Positions 17,224 to 26,154 of a DNA stretch of 64,000 nucleotides are shown piece by piece. Below the pieces are notes generated by a model. It worked only from the letters and a program-made list of their open reading frames with translations, was not told where the DNA came from and did no database searches. The position numbers were made by a program, and so were the translations under genes. The stretch lies in contig CAYWXG010000001.1 in assembly GCA_964462445.1 (NCBI GenBank), positions 1-64,000 on the forward strand, in the 5' to 3' direction. Position 1 is the stretch's first letter. Each line of letters opens with the position of its first letter. Origin of the DNA: JAGBWK01 sp964462445 (GTDB lineage Bacteria > Bacteroidota > Bacteroidia > Bacteroidales > Muribaculaceae).

Positions 17224-17255
17224 CAAATATACAAAATTATAGGAATTAACACAAA
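17224..17255 (-). promoter_or_regulatory. Promoter of cstA
   Basis: On the minus strand TTTG (17252-17255), a 20-base spacer and TATATTTG (17224-17231) form a full Bacteroidota promoter 40 bases before the cstA start. A second -7-like TAATTTTG overlaps at 17232-17239. Confidence 0.7.
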
Positions 17256-17263
17256 AAAATAAT

Positions 17264-17271
17264 TAAATTTG
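17264..17271 (+). promoter_or_regulatory. Putative -7 element of the neuC-like gene
   Basis: TAAATTTG matches TAnnTTTG and ends 30 bases before the ATG at 17302. No clear TTTG lies upstream, and the region is shared with the divergent cstA promoter, so the two may compete or be regulated together. Confidence 0.5.
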
Positions 17272-17301
17272 TGGTATTCTAAATAGAGTTGAGCTCAAGA
17301 G

Positions 17302-18471
17302 ATGAACGAGGAAAAGAAACGACATATAGCAATAGTCAGTTCGACACGCGCCGATTGGGGCTTATTGTCGCCTGTGGCGAAAGCATTGCAACAGCGAGAA
17401 GATGTAGAAGTTAGCGTCATAGCTACGAATATGCATCTCGATGCATCGCGTGGCATGACTATAAATGAGATACGTGCTGATGGTTTTGAACCGATAGCGC
17501 AAGTAGCAATGAGTTATAAGTCGGATGGCGAAGTCGATACTGCAGAGGCTATGGGCGTTCATTTGTCGGACATGGCAAAGGTGTTGGGAAGAATTCGCCC
17601 GGATATATTGTTGCTACTTGGCGACAGATTTGAAATGCTTGCAGTGGCTTCAGCTGCAACAATGTTGCATATCCCGATAGCTCACATCTCGGGAGGGGAG
17701 ATAACGATGGGTGCGATTGATGATAATATACGTCATGCTATCAGTAAGTTATCATCATTGCATTTTGCTACTACCGAAAAGCATCGCAGTCGACTTATTG
17801 CGATGGGGGAACAGCCTGAAAATGTGGTAAATACCGGAGCGTTAGGAGTGTGGAATATGACGCATGCCGAAATGCATGACCGAGATGAGTTGGAGCGTTC
17901 TTTGGGCTTTAGTTTTGAAGGGAAAACTTTATTGGTCACATATCATCCGGCAACAAATGATAAAGTGGCTCCCGCGGAGCGATTTGGCGCGTTACTTGAA
18001 GCCATGGACAGGCATAGTGATTGCAAAGTAATAATTACCTATCCCAACAATGACCCTAATAGTGCCGAGATAATTGCGATGATAGAGCGCTATGCACAGC
18101 GTCGAGGCGAAGAAGTGCTTGCTGTGCCATCGTTGGGGGCATTACGTTATCGCTCAGCATTGCAATATGTGTCGGCTGTAGTTGGGAACTCATCGAGTGG
18201 GGTTGTGGAAGTGCCGTCGGCAGGAATCCCGGTTGTTAATATCGGAATACGTCAGCAGGGACGCACTGTTTCGCCGGCAGTGATACATTGTGGCGACGAT
18301 GTAGACTCTATTGATGAAGCAATATCACAAGCATTATCAGAAGAGGTGAAATTTAGGGCCAAGACGACACCGAATCCCTATCAGCAAGAGGGTACGGTGG
18401 ATATGATAGTAGATAGATTGGTGAATTGTGATATAACACAGCTTTTGCCGAAAAAATTTTATGATATATGA
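17302..18471 (+). CDS. neuC: Hydrolysing UDP/GDP-HexNAc 2-epimerase (NeuC/LegG type)
   Basis: Converts a nucleotide-activated N-acetyl hexosamine to the free ManNAc-type sugar, releasing the nucleotide, in nonulosonic acid (sialic or legionaminic) synthesis. The 389 residues show the hydrolysing-epimerase pattern: STRADWGLLSPVAKAL at the N-terminus, GDRFEMLAVASAA, HISGGEITMGAIDDNIRHA, and VGNSSSGVVEVPS near residue 300. It overlaps the next gene, a CMP-sugar synthetase, by 4 bases (ATGA). Because the third gene of the set resembles the PtmE guanylyltransferase of the legionaminic route, a GDP-linked substrate is possible. Confidence 0.9.
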   Translation: MNEEKKRHIAIVSSTRADWGLLSPVAKALQQREDVEVSVIATNMHLDASRGMTINEIRADGFEPIAQVAMSYKSDGEVDTAEAMGVHLSDMAKVLGRIRPDILLLLGDRFEMLAVASAATMLHIPIAHISGGEITMGAIDDNIRHAISKLSSLHFATTEKHRSRLIAMGEQPENVVNTGALGVWNMTHAEMHDRDELERSLGFSFEGKTLLVTYHPATNDKVAPAERFGALLEAMDRHSDCKVIITYPNNDPNSAEIIAMIERYAQRRGEEVLAVPSLGALRYRSALQYVSAVVGNSSSGVVEVPSAGIPVVNIGIRQQGRTVSPAVIHCGDDVDSIDEAISQALSEEVKFRAKTTPNPYQQEGTVDMIVDRLVNCDITQLLPKKFYDI

Positions 18472-19154
18472 CACCATTGATAATAATTCCGGCTCGAGGA
18501 GGAAGTAAAGGAATTCCAAAGAAAAATATAGTAGAGTTGGCAGGGCGGCCGCTTATCGATTACACGATACAGGCGGCACTTAAGGTCGCGCCTGTCGACC
18601 ATATTATATTGTCGACCGATTCAGAAGAGATAGTGACTGTGGCAGAGCGGTGCGGATTGCCGGTGGCATATCGTAGACCGGCAGCATTGGCCACAGATAC
18701 TGCGGGTTCGCGAGAGGTGATACTTGATGCAATGGATTGGGCTGATAATCAAGGTATAAGATATGATGCCACAGTGTTGTTGCAACCGACTTCTCCCCTT
18801 CGAGTGGCAGAAGATATATTGGGGGCAATGTCGAAATATACACCGGATATAGACATGGTGGTAAGCGTAGCAGAGGCTCGTTGCAATCCCTATTACAACT
18901 GTTTTGAAACCGATGAGACAGGATATTTGAAAATCAGTAAGGGGGAGGGACAATATACCCGACGTCAAGATGTACCACCGGTGTATGAATACAATGGTGC
19001 GGTATATGTAATTAATCCGCAGAGTATCAGAAAGATGACACTTGGGGGCTTCCCTCGTAGGGTCCCCTATCTAATGCCGGCAGAGCGGTCGATAGATATC
19101 GATGCCCCGGTAGATTTATTGGTAGCAGAGCATTTGCTCGTCAAGGAGTTGTAA
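18468..19154 (+). CDS. neuA: CMP-nonulosonate cytidylyltransferase (NeuA/LegF type)
   Basis: Activates a nonulosonic acid with CTP to give the CMP-sugar used by glycosyltransferases. The 228 residues begin with the nucleotide-binding signature IIPARGGSKGIPKKN (4-18), followed by ILSTDSEEI, RRPAALATD, VLLQPTSPLR and YEYNGAVYVI, which define this family rather than KdsB. It is translationally coupled to the neuC-like gene. The product could be CMP-sialic, CMP-legionaminic or a similar acid; sequence alone does not decide. No NeuB-type synthase, which would make its substrate, is present nearby. Confidence 0.9.
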   Translation: MTPLIIIPARGGSKGIPKKNIVELAGRPLIDYTIQAALKVAPVDHIILSTDSEEIVTVAERCGLPVAYRRPAALATDTAGSREVILDAMDWADNQGIRYDATVLLQPTSPLRVAEDILGAMSKYTPDIDMVVSVAEARCNPYYNCFETDETGYLKISKGEGQYTRRQDVPPVYEYNGAVYVINPQSIRKMTLGGFPRRVPYLMPAERSIDIDAPVDLLVAEHLLVKEL

Positions 19155-19196
19155 ATGACTATATTGTCAATATTTTCCTAAACGGGGAAAAAGTTG

Positions 19197-19204
19197 TAAA
19201 TTTG
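19197..19204 (+). promoter_or_regulatory. Putative -7 element before the CBS-nucleotidyltransferase gene
   Basis: TAAATTTG lies only 8 bases before the ATG at 19213, with TTTC 19 bases upstream as a weak -33. If used, the transcript would be almost leaderless. Confidence 0.35.
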
Positions 19205-19212
19205 TCAAAGAA

Positions 19213-20271
19213 ATGCAAAAGATAGAACGACATATTATAAAATCGACAGCGGAAATCAAATCGGCGGTTGAAAGATTGAATCTCTTATCGGGAGATGCGA
19301 TGACACTCGTTGTGGTGGATAGCGAAAATCGTCCGGTAGGTACGATAACTGATGGAGATATCCGAAGAGCGATATTGCGCGAAGTGGACTTTAGTGATAA
19401 AGTCGACAAGGTGATGAATGTGAAATTTCGCTCGGTGAGCCGAAATAAGGTAGATGTAGGCTACATAAAGGAGATTAGAAATCAGGGAATCAGATTATTG
19501 CCTGTGGTAGATGAAACGGGGCGCCTTGTAGAAATATTAGATTTGAAGAAGGTGAAGTCGCTGTTGCCGATTAGTGCATTGATAATGGCAGGCGGCAAAG
19601 GGGAACGATTGCGTCCGATGACGCTTACGACCCCCAAACCGTTGCTCACAATCGAAGGAAAAGCTATAATCGATTATAATATTGAGGCTTTGGCATCGGT
19701 GGGAGTGGATAATGTCGTTGTAAGTACGGCATATTTGGCAGAACAACTTGATGCGCATTTTGCCCAACCGGTAGCCGGAATTCAAGTGGAAACAATACGC
19801 GAGGAGCAGCCACGAGGCACGATAGGAGCGCTTGCCGATGCAATGCCTATGCTTAAAAATGACACCTTGTTGGTTATGAATTCCGATTTGTTGACGGATA
19901 TATCGCTTGAAGAGATGTATATGCATCACCAGCAAGAAGGCGCGGATATCACAGTAGCCGCAATCCCGTATACTGTTTCAGTGCCGTATGCTATATTATC
20001 AACAGAGGGTAGTTGTATAACTTCGTTGGAAGAGAAACCGACCTATTCGTTGTATGCAAATGGTGGGATATATATGACGACGAAAGAAGTGGCGCAGATG
20101 GTGCCATCGGATAGACGATATGATGCAACTGATTTCATAGAGGAGGCACTTGCAAAGGGGTTCAAAGTGGTGTATTTCCCGATAAACGGTACGTGGATAG
20201 ATGTGGGTACACCATCAGATTTCCGTCATGCAACTGAAATCATGAAATATCACGGAGGGAAAGCCAAATAA
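19213..20271 (+). CDS. CBS-domain sugar-phosphate nucleotidyltransferase (PtmE-like)
   Basis: 352 residues: two CBS motifs (about 1-118, with GTITDGDIRRAIL and LLPVVDETGRLVEIL), then a nucleotidyltransferase domain starting ALIMAGGKGERLRPMT (G127, G128, K129, G130, R132) with TTPKPLL, MNSDLLTDI and NGTWIDVGTPSDF. It joins a nucleotide to a sugar 1-phosphate. The same CBS-NTP_transferase layout is known from PtmE of Campylobacter, which makes GDP-glucosamine for legionaminic acid. Standing 58 bases after neuA, it completes a three-gene sugar-activation set. The CBS pair suggests allosteric control by adenosine nucleotides. Confidence 0.85.
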   Translation: MQKIERHIIKSTAEIKSAVERLNLLSGDAMTLVVVDSENRPVGTITDGDIRRAILREVDFSDKVDKVMNVKFRSVSRNKVDVGYIKEIRNQGIRLLPVVDETGRLVEILDLKKVKSLLPISALIMAGGKGERLRPMTLTTPKPLLTIEGKAIIDYNIEALASVGVDNVVVSTAYLAEQLDAHFAQPVAGIQVETIREEQPRGTIGALADAMPMLKNDTLLVMNSDLLTDISLEEMYMHHQQEGADITVAAIPYTVSVPYAILSTEGSCITSLEEKPTYSLYANGGIYMTTKEVAQMVPSDRRYDATDFIEEALAKGFKVVYFPINGTWIDVGTPSDFRHATEIMKYHGGKAK

Positions 20272-20353
20272 ACTTTAGGTATTAACTCCACCATTGAGAT
20301 AGATATTAAATTGTAGAATAGGGATTTTTAATCTCTTTAAATAAAGAAGTTTT

Positions 20354-21568
20354 ATGGCGGAATCGAATTTTATAGATTATGTGAAAATATTGTGCCGGTC
20401 GGGAAAAGGAGGAGCCGGCTCACGCCATTTTTATCGAGCAAAATATGTTCCCAAAGGAGGCCCTGACGGAGGTGATGGCGGTCGTGGGGGTCATATTATA
20501 CTGAAAGGAGACCGCAATATGTGGACGCTGTTGCCATTGCGTTATCGTAGGCATATTTATGCCGGCAACGGACAGAGTGGTTCGGGCGGTCGTAGTTTTG
20601 GGAAAGATGGGGAAGATGTTGTAATAACAGTGCCCTGCGGAACCGTTGTCTATGATGCAGATAGTGGAGAATATCTCTGCGAGGTGACAGAAGATGGTCA
20701 AGAAATCAAATTGTTGCGCGGCGGTCGCGGCGGTCTTGGTAATTGGCACTTTAAGTCGGCAACTAATCGCACCCCTCGCTATGCCCAACCGGGCGAACCG
20801 GCGATAGAAAAGAGTGTGGTTTTGGAGCTCAAATTGCTTGGCGACGTTGGTTTGGTCGGGTTCCCGAATGCCGGAAAATCGACATTGTTGTCGTCGGTGT
20901 CGGAGGCTCGACCTAAGATAGCCGACTATCCCTTTACAACAATGGAACCGCAGCTCGGAATTGTAGCTTATCGTGGCGGTCGCTCGTTTGTTATGGCCGA
21001 TATCCCCGGTATTATAGAGGGAGCAAGCGAAGGACGAGGACTCGGGTTGCGATTTTTGCGTCATATAGAGCGTAATGCAGTGTTATTGTTTATGGTACCG
21101 GCCGATGCTGATGATATCACAGAGCAATACCGAGTATTGGTAAGGGAGGTGGAACAATTTAATCCGCAGTTGGCAGATAAGCCCCGCGTATTGGCAGTCA
21201 CAAAAAGCGATATGCTTGACGATGAACTGATTGAGGAGATTTCGAAGACTCTGCCGGATGAGTTGCCTACGGTGTTTATTTCGTCGGTGACCGGACAAGG
21301 ATTGGTGGAGCTGAAAGATGTTCTATGGTCGGCAATAATTGATGATAGAAATCGCATTGAACCGACGCCTATTACTCACCGACCGCTTGATATTCGTCAC
21401 CGTGTGCAGGAAGAAGATGAGTTCATCTTTGAGCCGACACCTATCGATGACGATGATTTCTTCGAAGAAGAGGACTGGGACGAAATCGGATGGGAATACG
21501 GCGACGAAGATATCTCTACCGATGAATCCGATGTCGCGGATGAAGATGATGGAAATACTGAAGCTTGA
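20354..21568 (+). CDS. obg: Obg/CgtA GTPase
   Basis: Essential ribosome-associated GTPase acting in 50S assembly and stress response. The 404 residues show the glycine-rich Obg fold (RSGKGGAGSRHFYR, GGPDGGDGGRGGHI, GGRGGLGNWHF), then the G domain with P-loop GFPNAGKSTLL (about 179-189), ADIPGIIEGAS and TKSD. The end is a long acidic tail rich in D and E, in the position where other Obg proteins also carry charged tails. It is 82 bases after the sugar gene and probably starts a new unit. pgeF starts inside its last codons. Confidence 0.95.
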   Translation: MAESNFIDYVKILCRSGKGGAGSRHFYRAKYVPKGGPDGGDGGRGGHIILKGDRNMWTLLPLRYRRHIYAGNGQSGSGGRSFGKDGEDVVITVPCGTVVYDADSGEYLCEVTEDGQEIKLLRGGRGGLGNWHFKSATNRTPRYAQPGEPAIEKSVVLELKLLGDVGLVGFPNAGKSTLLSSVSEARPKIADYPFTTMEPQLGIVAYRGGRSFVMADIPGIIEGASEGRGLGLRFLRHIERNAVLLFMVPADADDITEQYRVLVREVEQFNPQLADKPRVLAVTKSDMLDDELIEEISKTLPDELPTVFISSVTGQGLVELKDVLWSAIIDDRNRIEPTPITHRPLDIRHRVQEEDEFIFEPTPIDDDDFFEEEDWDEIGWEYGDEDISTDESDVADEDDGNTEA

Positions 21569-22304
21569 AGTAGGTGATGGAATTGTGGCATTCAGCACGA
21601 TGCGTGGCGACGTGTCGCAGTTGGATGCTTCCAATCCATATTCAGGTTTTAATATATGTCATTATACAGGAGATGATGCGACGCATATATCGCATTGTCG
21701 TAGTGAATTGGCTAAATTGACCGAAGTGGCAGTCGATAGGTTGTTGATACCTCGACAGACTCACTCGGTCAATGTTGCAATTATCGGGGAGGAAATTCCC
21801 GATTTAGAGGAAATTGACGGGATGGTCACAAGTAGAGATGATGTGGCGTTGGTAGTAAATACTGCCGACTGTTTGCCTATTGTGTTCAATGACAGCAAGC
21901 ATGGCATAGTGGGAGTTGCTCATGGAGGGTGGCGTGGATTGTATGGGGGAATAATTGAGTCAACAGTGACCGCAATGACCGTTCTGGGAGCGGAATTACA
22001 AGGAATAAGGGTGGCGATAGGTCCATGTATATGTTGCGATTGCTATGAAGTAGATGATGAATTTGCGCGAAAATTTGAGGCGCGCATGGGGGATTGTGTG
22101 ATAGAAGTAGGAGAGAGGGAAAAGCCGCATGTGGATTTGCGACGAGCGGCGGTTGATTGTTTGGGAAGAATCGGCATTGCGAAATCGAAGATAAATGTGG
22201 TAGAAGAGTGTAGTCGCTGCGATGAGCGATTTTTCTCGGCACGAAGAATGGGTGTAGAATCCGGACGGATAGCGACAGTAGTGAAAAAGGTGGGGAAAGT
22301 ATGA
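21549..22304 (+). CDS. pgeF: YfiH/PgeF-family multicopper-type oxidoreductase (laccase domain)
   Basis: 251 residues with the DUF152 signatures: LLIPRQTHSVNV, ALVVNTADCLPIVF (Cys ligand), VGVAHGGWRGLYGG, and IGPCICCDCYEV. Relatives cleave wrongly incorporated L-Ser from peptidoglycan precursors (PgeF) or phosphorolyse purine nucleosides. The reading frame runs further upstream inside obg, but the conserved region begins at ILKLEVGDGIVAFSTMRG, so I place the start at one of three close ATGs (21540, 21546 or 21549), about 20 bases before the obg stop. The overlap suggests coupling to obg. Confidence 0.88.
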   Translation: MEILKLEVGDGIVAFSTMRGDVSQLDASNPYSGFNICHYTGDDATHISHCRSELAKLTEVAVDRLLIPRQTHSVNVAIIGEEIPDLEEIDGMVTSRDDVALVVNTADCLPIVFNDSKHGIVGVAHGGWRGLYGGIIESTVTAMTVLGAELQGIRVAIGPCICCDCYEVDDEFARKFEARMGDCVIEVGEREKPHVDLRRAAVDCLGRIGIAKSKINVVEECSRCDERFFSARRMGVESGRIATVVKKVGKV

Positions 22305-22334
22305 ATTTGACGCACAGCCGGTGCTATGAAATTT

Positions 22335-22342
22335 TAACTTTG
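22335..22342 (+). promoter_or_regulatory. Putative -7 element of the HdeD-like gene
   Basis: TAACTTTG matches TAnnTTTG; TTTG is at 22306-22309 but 25 bases away, longer than usual. A leader of about 100 bases would precede the gene. Confidence 0.35.
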
Positions 22343-22448
22343 CGTTAAGAATTCGGAACAAATTATGGGATTTGAATGTTAATAGAGAAGAATCTTCCGA
22401 ATTCGGGAAATCTAATTAACTATTTATTCAATAAAATTGGGAAATATT

Positions 22449-23006
22449 ATGGAGACTTTGAAATTAAATCAGTTTGGCCATACGCGTTTATGGTGGTTAA
22501 TACTCTGTGTAGGGGTGTTGTTTGTTATAGGTGGATTTACATATTGGCTACTACCCATGTCGGGCTATGCAATTGCTTCTCAGATGTTTGGTTGGATGGT
22601 ATTGATAATCGGAGTAGTACAACTATGTGTGTCGGCGGGAGCAAATCGTCCGCGCGGATGGGGTTGGTGGCTTGCCGGAGGTATCCTTGATATATTTATA
22701 GGGTTTATGCTTGTGCGCAGTGTGTTGTTGTCGGAAGTAGTATTCCCCTATGTGCTTGCGTTTCTATTCATTTATTGGGGAATAGGAGCTTTGTTTGGCG
22801 GATTTAGTCGCCGTGAAGGAAAATATTGGTGGGTGAAGTTGATAAATGGGGTCTTGATGATGTTGTTGGGATACTTCTTTCTTGAAGCGGGATATTATCA
22901 AGATGCAGTGATGGTTAGCTTCTTGACCTCCTTAGCCTTTATCTATTGGGGCTTTACGCTGGCAATAAGTGCCTATGAACTGCGCCCTAAGGAGGGTGAA
23001 AATTAA
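22449..23006 (+). CDS. HdeD-like (DUF308) integral membrane protein
   Basis: 185 residues with about six hydrophobic helices in three pairs, the DUF308 pattern of HdeD proteins. Repeated short cores are WWLILCVGVLFVIGGF, MVLIIGVVQLCVSAGANRP, WGWWLAGGILDIFIGFMLV and LAFLFIYWGIGALFGG. HdeD of E. coli protects against acid at high cell density; the role here is unknown. I prefer the ATG at 22449 (METLKLN) over the TTG at 22437. The ends of the protein are charged and probably cytoplasmic. Confidence 0.8.
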   Translation: METLKLNQFGHTRLWWLILCVGVLFVIGGFTYWLLPMSGYAIASQMFGWMVLIIGVVQLCVSAGANRPRGWGWWLAGGILDIFIGFMLVRSVLLSEVVFPYVLAFLFIYWGIGALFGGFSRREGKYWWVKLINGVLMMLLGYFFLEAGYYQDAVMVSFLTSLAFIYWGFTLAISAYELRPKEGEN

Positions 23007-23363
23007 TTAAATATTCATGGATTAATGAGAATGGTGTTAGTGAGGGCAGAAATGTCCTCACTTTGAGTAGATAGATTGACAAAATATGTGGCTGAAAAGT
23101 GATTAGTAGGGTGTTTAATCATTTTTAGGATTCGATGTTGTTGTAATGCCAAATATAAATATTAAATTTGTGATTTAGACAAGATTGGTGGTTTGCGCAA
23201 TGAGTCGAGAAATAGAGTTTATTTCAGATTTAACTGTTATTACGAAATTACAAGTTAAACTTTGTGGCAAGCATATTGTCTAATAAAACAAGAAAGGTTG
23301 TCGAGCAATAGGCAATCAACAACGAGATAAAAAAAGGATTATAAACCTCTATAAATCCACGAC
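23007..23363 (+). other. Intergenic region with hairpin and promoter
   Basis: 357 bases without a gene. It holds a weak hairpin (AGTGAGG 23039-23045 with CCTCACT 23056-23062), probably the end of the HdeD-like transcript, then the promoter element at 23163-23170 and a long A/T-rich leader. I see no riboswitch or tRNA in it. Confidence 0.6.
23163..23170 (+). promoter_or_regulatory. Putative -7 element of the secreted-protein gene
   Basis: TAAATTTG fits TAnnTTTG, with GTTG 19 bases upstream at 23140-23143 as a weak -33. A leader of almost 190 bases would precede the ATG at 23364. Confidence 0.45.
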
Positions 23364-24494
23364 ATGGGACTTTACAAGAAGCTTTTAATGGCATTATTGG
23401 TAGGCGGAATGGCCTCAACGTCGGCAATAGCTCAAAGTTATTACGACGATGATATCTACTATGATTCGTCGAAAGACACCAAAAAAAAGGTTGAAGATTT
23501 GAAAAAGGAAGCAAAAGCAGTCAATTCAAATGCTTCAACATCATCACAGTATCAGTATGTGACAGCCTCTGACGGTACAGTATATATAGTAGACCAACAG
23601 GGGAATGCTTATCCGGTGGCAGCACAGAATATTCCGGGCTCGGATTTGTATACGGTCAATACCGGAAATATGCGAGATGTAGATGAATATAATCGACGCT
23701 ATCAAGGCGTTGATAGTATTTCAGTGGACTCGCTGTATAGAGATCCATTTGCCAATACTCGCAATATCGAGCGATTTTCAAATCCGACAATCGTTAGTGG
23801 TTCTAACGATCAAGCTCTGATTGAATATTATGAAACGACTCAACCGGCACAAATATATATATTTGCCGATACCCCTTATTATGGCTATTATTCACCATAT
23901 TATAGCCCCTATAGCTATTGGAATAGTTGGGGATGGAATCCATGGTACTATGGCCATGGGTGGTATTCTCCCTACTATTCATGGGCATGGGGTTGGGTTC
24001 CGTATTGGGGTCCGGGCTGGGGACCAAGTTGGTATCCCGGACCGCATCACCCACATGCTCCGGTATCGCCCGGAGCACACCGTCCCCATTATCCCGGAGG
24101 GAATATGGCCAATCACCATTCTACCGGAGGCTATCGCGGCGGTGGTAGCGGAATAAATAACCATTCAAATGGCGGTCACCGAGGAAGCGCAACGGGACGT
24201 CCGTCGACAGTAGGTAATGTCAGCTCGCTTGGAGATACACGTCCATCACCTAATTATAATGGTGGTACTCGCCCCTCGGGCAATCGCTATGGCAGTGGCA
24301 ATAGTGGGACTCGCAACTCAGGTGTCAGCTCAGGCGGAAGCCGGTCGGGAGGTCGCGGAAGTGCTATCAATAATAACAGCCGTTCGAGCAGCCCGAGCTA
24401 TAGCACCCCCGGATCGTCGGGCGGAAGCCGAGGAGGATTTGGCGGTGGTGGAGGTCGTAGTAGCGGCGGAGGCGGTCGCGGTGGTCGACGATAA
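23364..24494 (+). CDS. Secreted low-complexity protein, Trp/Tyr-rich then Gly/Arg/Ser-rich
   Basis: 376 residues. A signal peptide (about 1-23, ending SAIAQ) is followed by an acidic region, a YVTASDGTVYIVDQQGN segment, and then a strongly biased part rich in W, Y, P and G (SPYYSPYSYWNSWGWNP). The last 140 residues are Gly, Ser, Arg and Asn rich and end in repeated R-G-G units. There is no cysteine after the signal peptide to suggest a lipoprotein. It lies 65 bases before the FadL-type barrel gene and may be co-expressed. The biased tail suggests surface association or self-assembly, which is inference only. Confidence 0.75.
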   Translation: MGLYKKLLMALLVGGMASTSAIAQSYYDDDIYYDSSKDTKKKVEDLKKEAKAVNSNASTSSQYQYVTASDGTVYIVDQQGNAYPVAAQNIPGSDLYTVNTGNMRDVDEYNRRYQGVDSISVDSLYRDPFANTRNIERFSNPTIVSGSNDQALIEYYETTQPAQIYIFADTPYYGYYSPYYSPYSYWNSWGWNPWYYGHGWYSPYYSWAWGWVPYWGPGWGPSWYPGPHHPHAPVSPGAHRPHYPGGNMANHHSTGGYRGGGSGINNHSNGGHRGSATGRPSTVGNVSSLGDTRPSPNYNGGTRPSGNRYGSGNSGTRNSGVSSGGSRSGGRGSAINNNSRSSSPSYSTPGSSGGSRGGFGGGGGRSSGGGGRGGRR

Positions 24495-24559
24495 ATAGAT
24501 GTAGACCTCGGTTGATTATAAAATTAGTTTAGGATTGCAATAAAACTTAAAAACAGTAT

Positions 24560-26125
24560 ATGAAAAAATTTGTAATGGCTATTGTAGCCGCCGCGTTACC
24601 GATAGGAGTGCTTGCGCAAGGAGCATTTCAAGCATATGATTTGTCGCAAAGTGATTTGCGCGGAACCGCTCGATTTATGTCGATGGGAGGAGCGTTTGGA
24701 GCATTGGGTGGCGATTTGTCAACCCTAAATCAGAACCCCGGTGGTATCGGAGTGTATCGTTCGAGCGAAATCGGAGTCACGATGGATATAGATATAAGCA
24801 GGTCGGATGTAGGTGGTCAAACCACAGAAAAGACCCATGTATATTGTCCTAACTTCGGGTATATCGGAGCTGTTAAAATGGATAACGATGTGATGCCTTA
24901 TTTTCAATGGGGCGTTTCATATGGTCGTGTAGTTTCATATGACCGGGCATATCGCGGAGGATTTGGAAATCTTGGGACATCGATGTCTAATTATATCGCC
25001 AATCGCGCATATGGCTATTCTCCTGAAACACTTGGACAAACAGACCCTTACTACAATTCCAATGCCGATTGGTTGAGTGTACTTGGTTTTAAATCATATT
25101 TAATCAATCCGGTAGGAGGTTTGAGTGAGTACAACGGATTGTTTGATGAAAACCAAACGACCGGCAATTCGGAATTTGCTGTGCGTCAACGCGGATATGT
25201 TGATGAGTATGCAATCAATTTTGGTGGCAATATCATGAATATGGTGTATTGGGGTATGGGCTTCGGAATCACCGACCTTGAAATGAAAGAGGAAACTTTC
25301 TACGCTGAAGAGCTCCAAAATGCGCGCATAGCTAAAAATGAGGGGATGAGAAATCAGACAGAGAAAGGTAATGCTTACTACGCGCTAACTAATCTTCGCA
25401 GAGTAGATGGTGCCGGATTTAATTTCAAGATTGGCGCAATTGTTAAGCCTATAAATGAATTACGTTTCGGTGTAGCATTTCACACTCCTACTTATTATAG
25501 CATGACTGATACTTATGAGTCATTTGTAGATTATAGTTATTCTTCAAACATCCCCGATGGAACTGCTTATACCAATTTTGCAGAATATGATTGGAAAATG
25601 CGCACTCCGTGGAAGATGATATTATCGGCAGCCGGAGTAGTGGGTGGACGCTTTATCTTGTCGGCCGACTATGAATATGCAGCCTACGATAATATGCGCA
25701 TAAGTGATTGGGATGGCAATGAATATGAGGATGCGACATTGGAAATCAAAGATTATTTCAAGCCCCAACACACAATGCGCGTAGGAGCGGAATATCGAGT
25801 GACACCTCAATTCAGTTTGCGTGCCGGATTCTCACAAAGCACTTCGGCAGTAGAAACCGCAGTGGAAGATGGAGATATTGAAGTATATACTACAGGATGC
25901 AATCCGGCATATAGTTTTGATACATCAACACGCTATATCACATGTGGCTTGGGTTATAGAAATAAAGGATTTTATGCGGATTTGGCATATGTAAACAAAT
26001 ATCGCAAGAGTCAATATTCACCCTTCTCTTCGTTTGAAGATAATTTGGGGTGGGTATATAATCCGGCAGCAGAATATTCAACAAGCAACAATAATATTGT
26101 GATTAGCGTAGGGTTTAAATTTTAA
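24560..26125 (+). CDS. OmpP1/FadL/TodX-family outer-membrane barrel
   Basis: 521 residues. Signal peptide at 1-19 (VAAALPIGVLAQ), then the conserved N-terminal hatch region TARFMSMGGAFGALGGDLST and LNQNPGGIGVYRSSEIG, which is the mark of the OmpP1/FadL family. The rest has alternating beta strands and ends in NNNIVISVGFKF with a terminal aromatic residue, as outer-membrane barrels do. Such proteins carry hydrophobic compounds such as fatty acids; in Bacteroidota the substrate is mostly unknown and they are often annotated as hemin receptors. A perfect hairpin follows the stop codon. Confidence 0.88.
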   Translation: MKKFVMAIVAAALPIGVLAQGAFQAYDLSQSDLRGTARFMSMGGAFGALGGDLSTLNQNPGGIGVYRSSEIGVTMDIDISRSDVGGQTTEKTHVYCPNFGYIGAVKMDNDVMPYFQWGVSYGRVVSYDRAYRGGFGNLGTSMSNYIANRAYGYSPETLGQTDPYYNSNADWLSVLGFKSYLINPVGGLSEYNGLFDENQTTGNSEFAVRQRGYVDEYAINFGGNIMNMVYWGMGFGITDLEMKEETFYAEELQNARIAKNEGMRNQTEKGNAYYALTNLRRVDGAGFNFKIGAIVKPINELRFGVAFHTPTYYSMTDTYESFVDYSYSSNIPDGTAYTNFAEYDWKMRTPWKMILSAAGVVGGRFILSADYEYAAYDNMRISDWDGNEYEDATLEIKDYFKPQHTMRVGAEYRVTPQFSLRAGFSQSTSAVETAVEDGDIEVYTTGCNPAYSFDTSTRYITCGLGYRNKGFYADLAYVNKYRKSQYSPFSSFEDNLGWVYNPAAEYSTSNNNIVISVGFKF

Positions 26126-26154
26126 CCACTAACCACATAATATTATAAATAATA

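Noticed and set aside
21339..21548. N-terminal extension of the PgeF reading frame
   Set aside because: The 70 extra codons lie wholly inside the obg tail and have no counterpart in the family; a start near 21549 fits.
23971..24498. Overlapping plus-strand frames in the Gly-rich gene
   Set aside because: They arise from the low-complexity GGC/CGG-rich sequence of the secreted-protein gene; the signal peptide and start support only the main frame.
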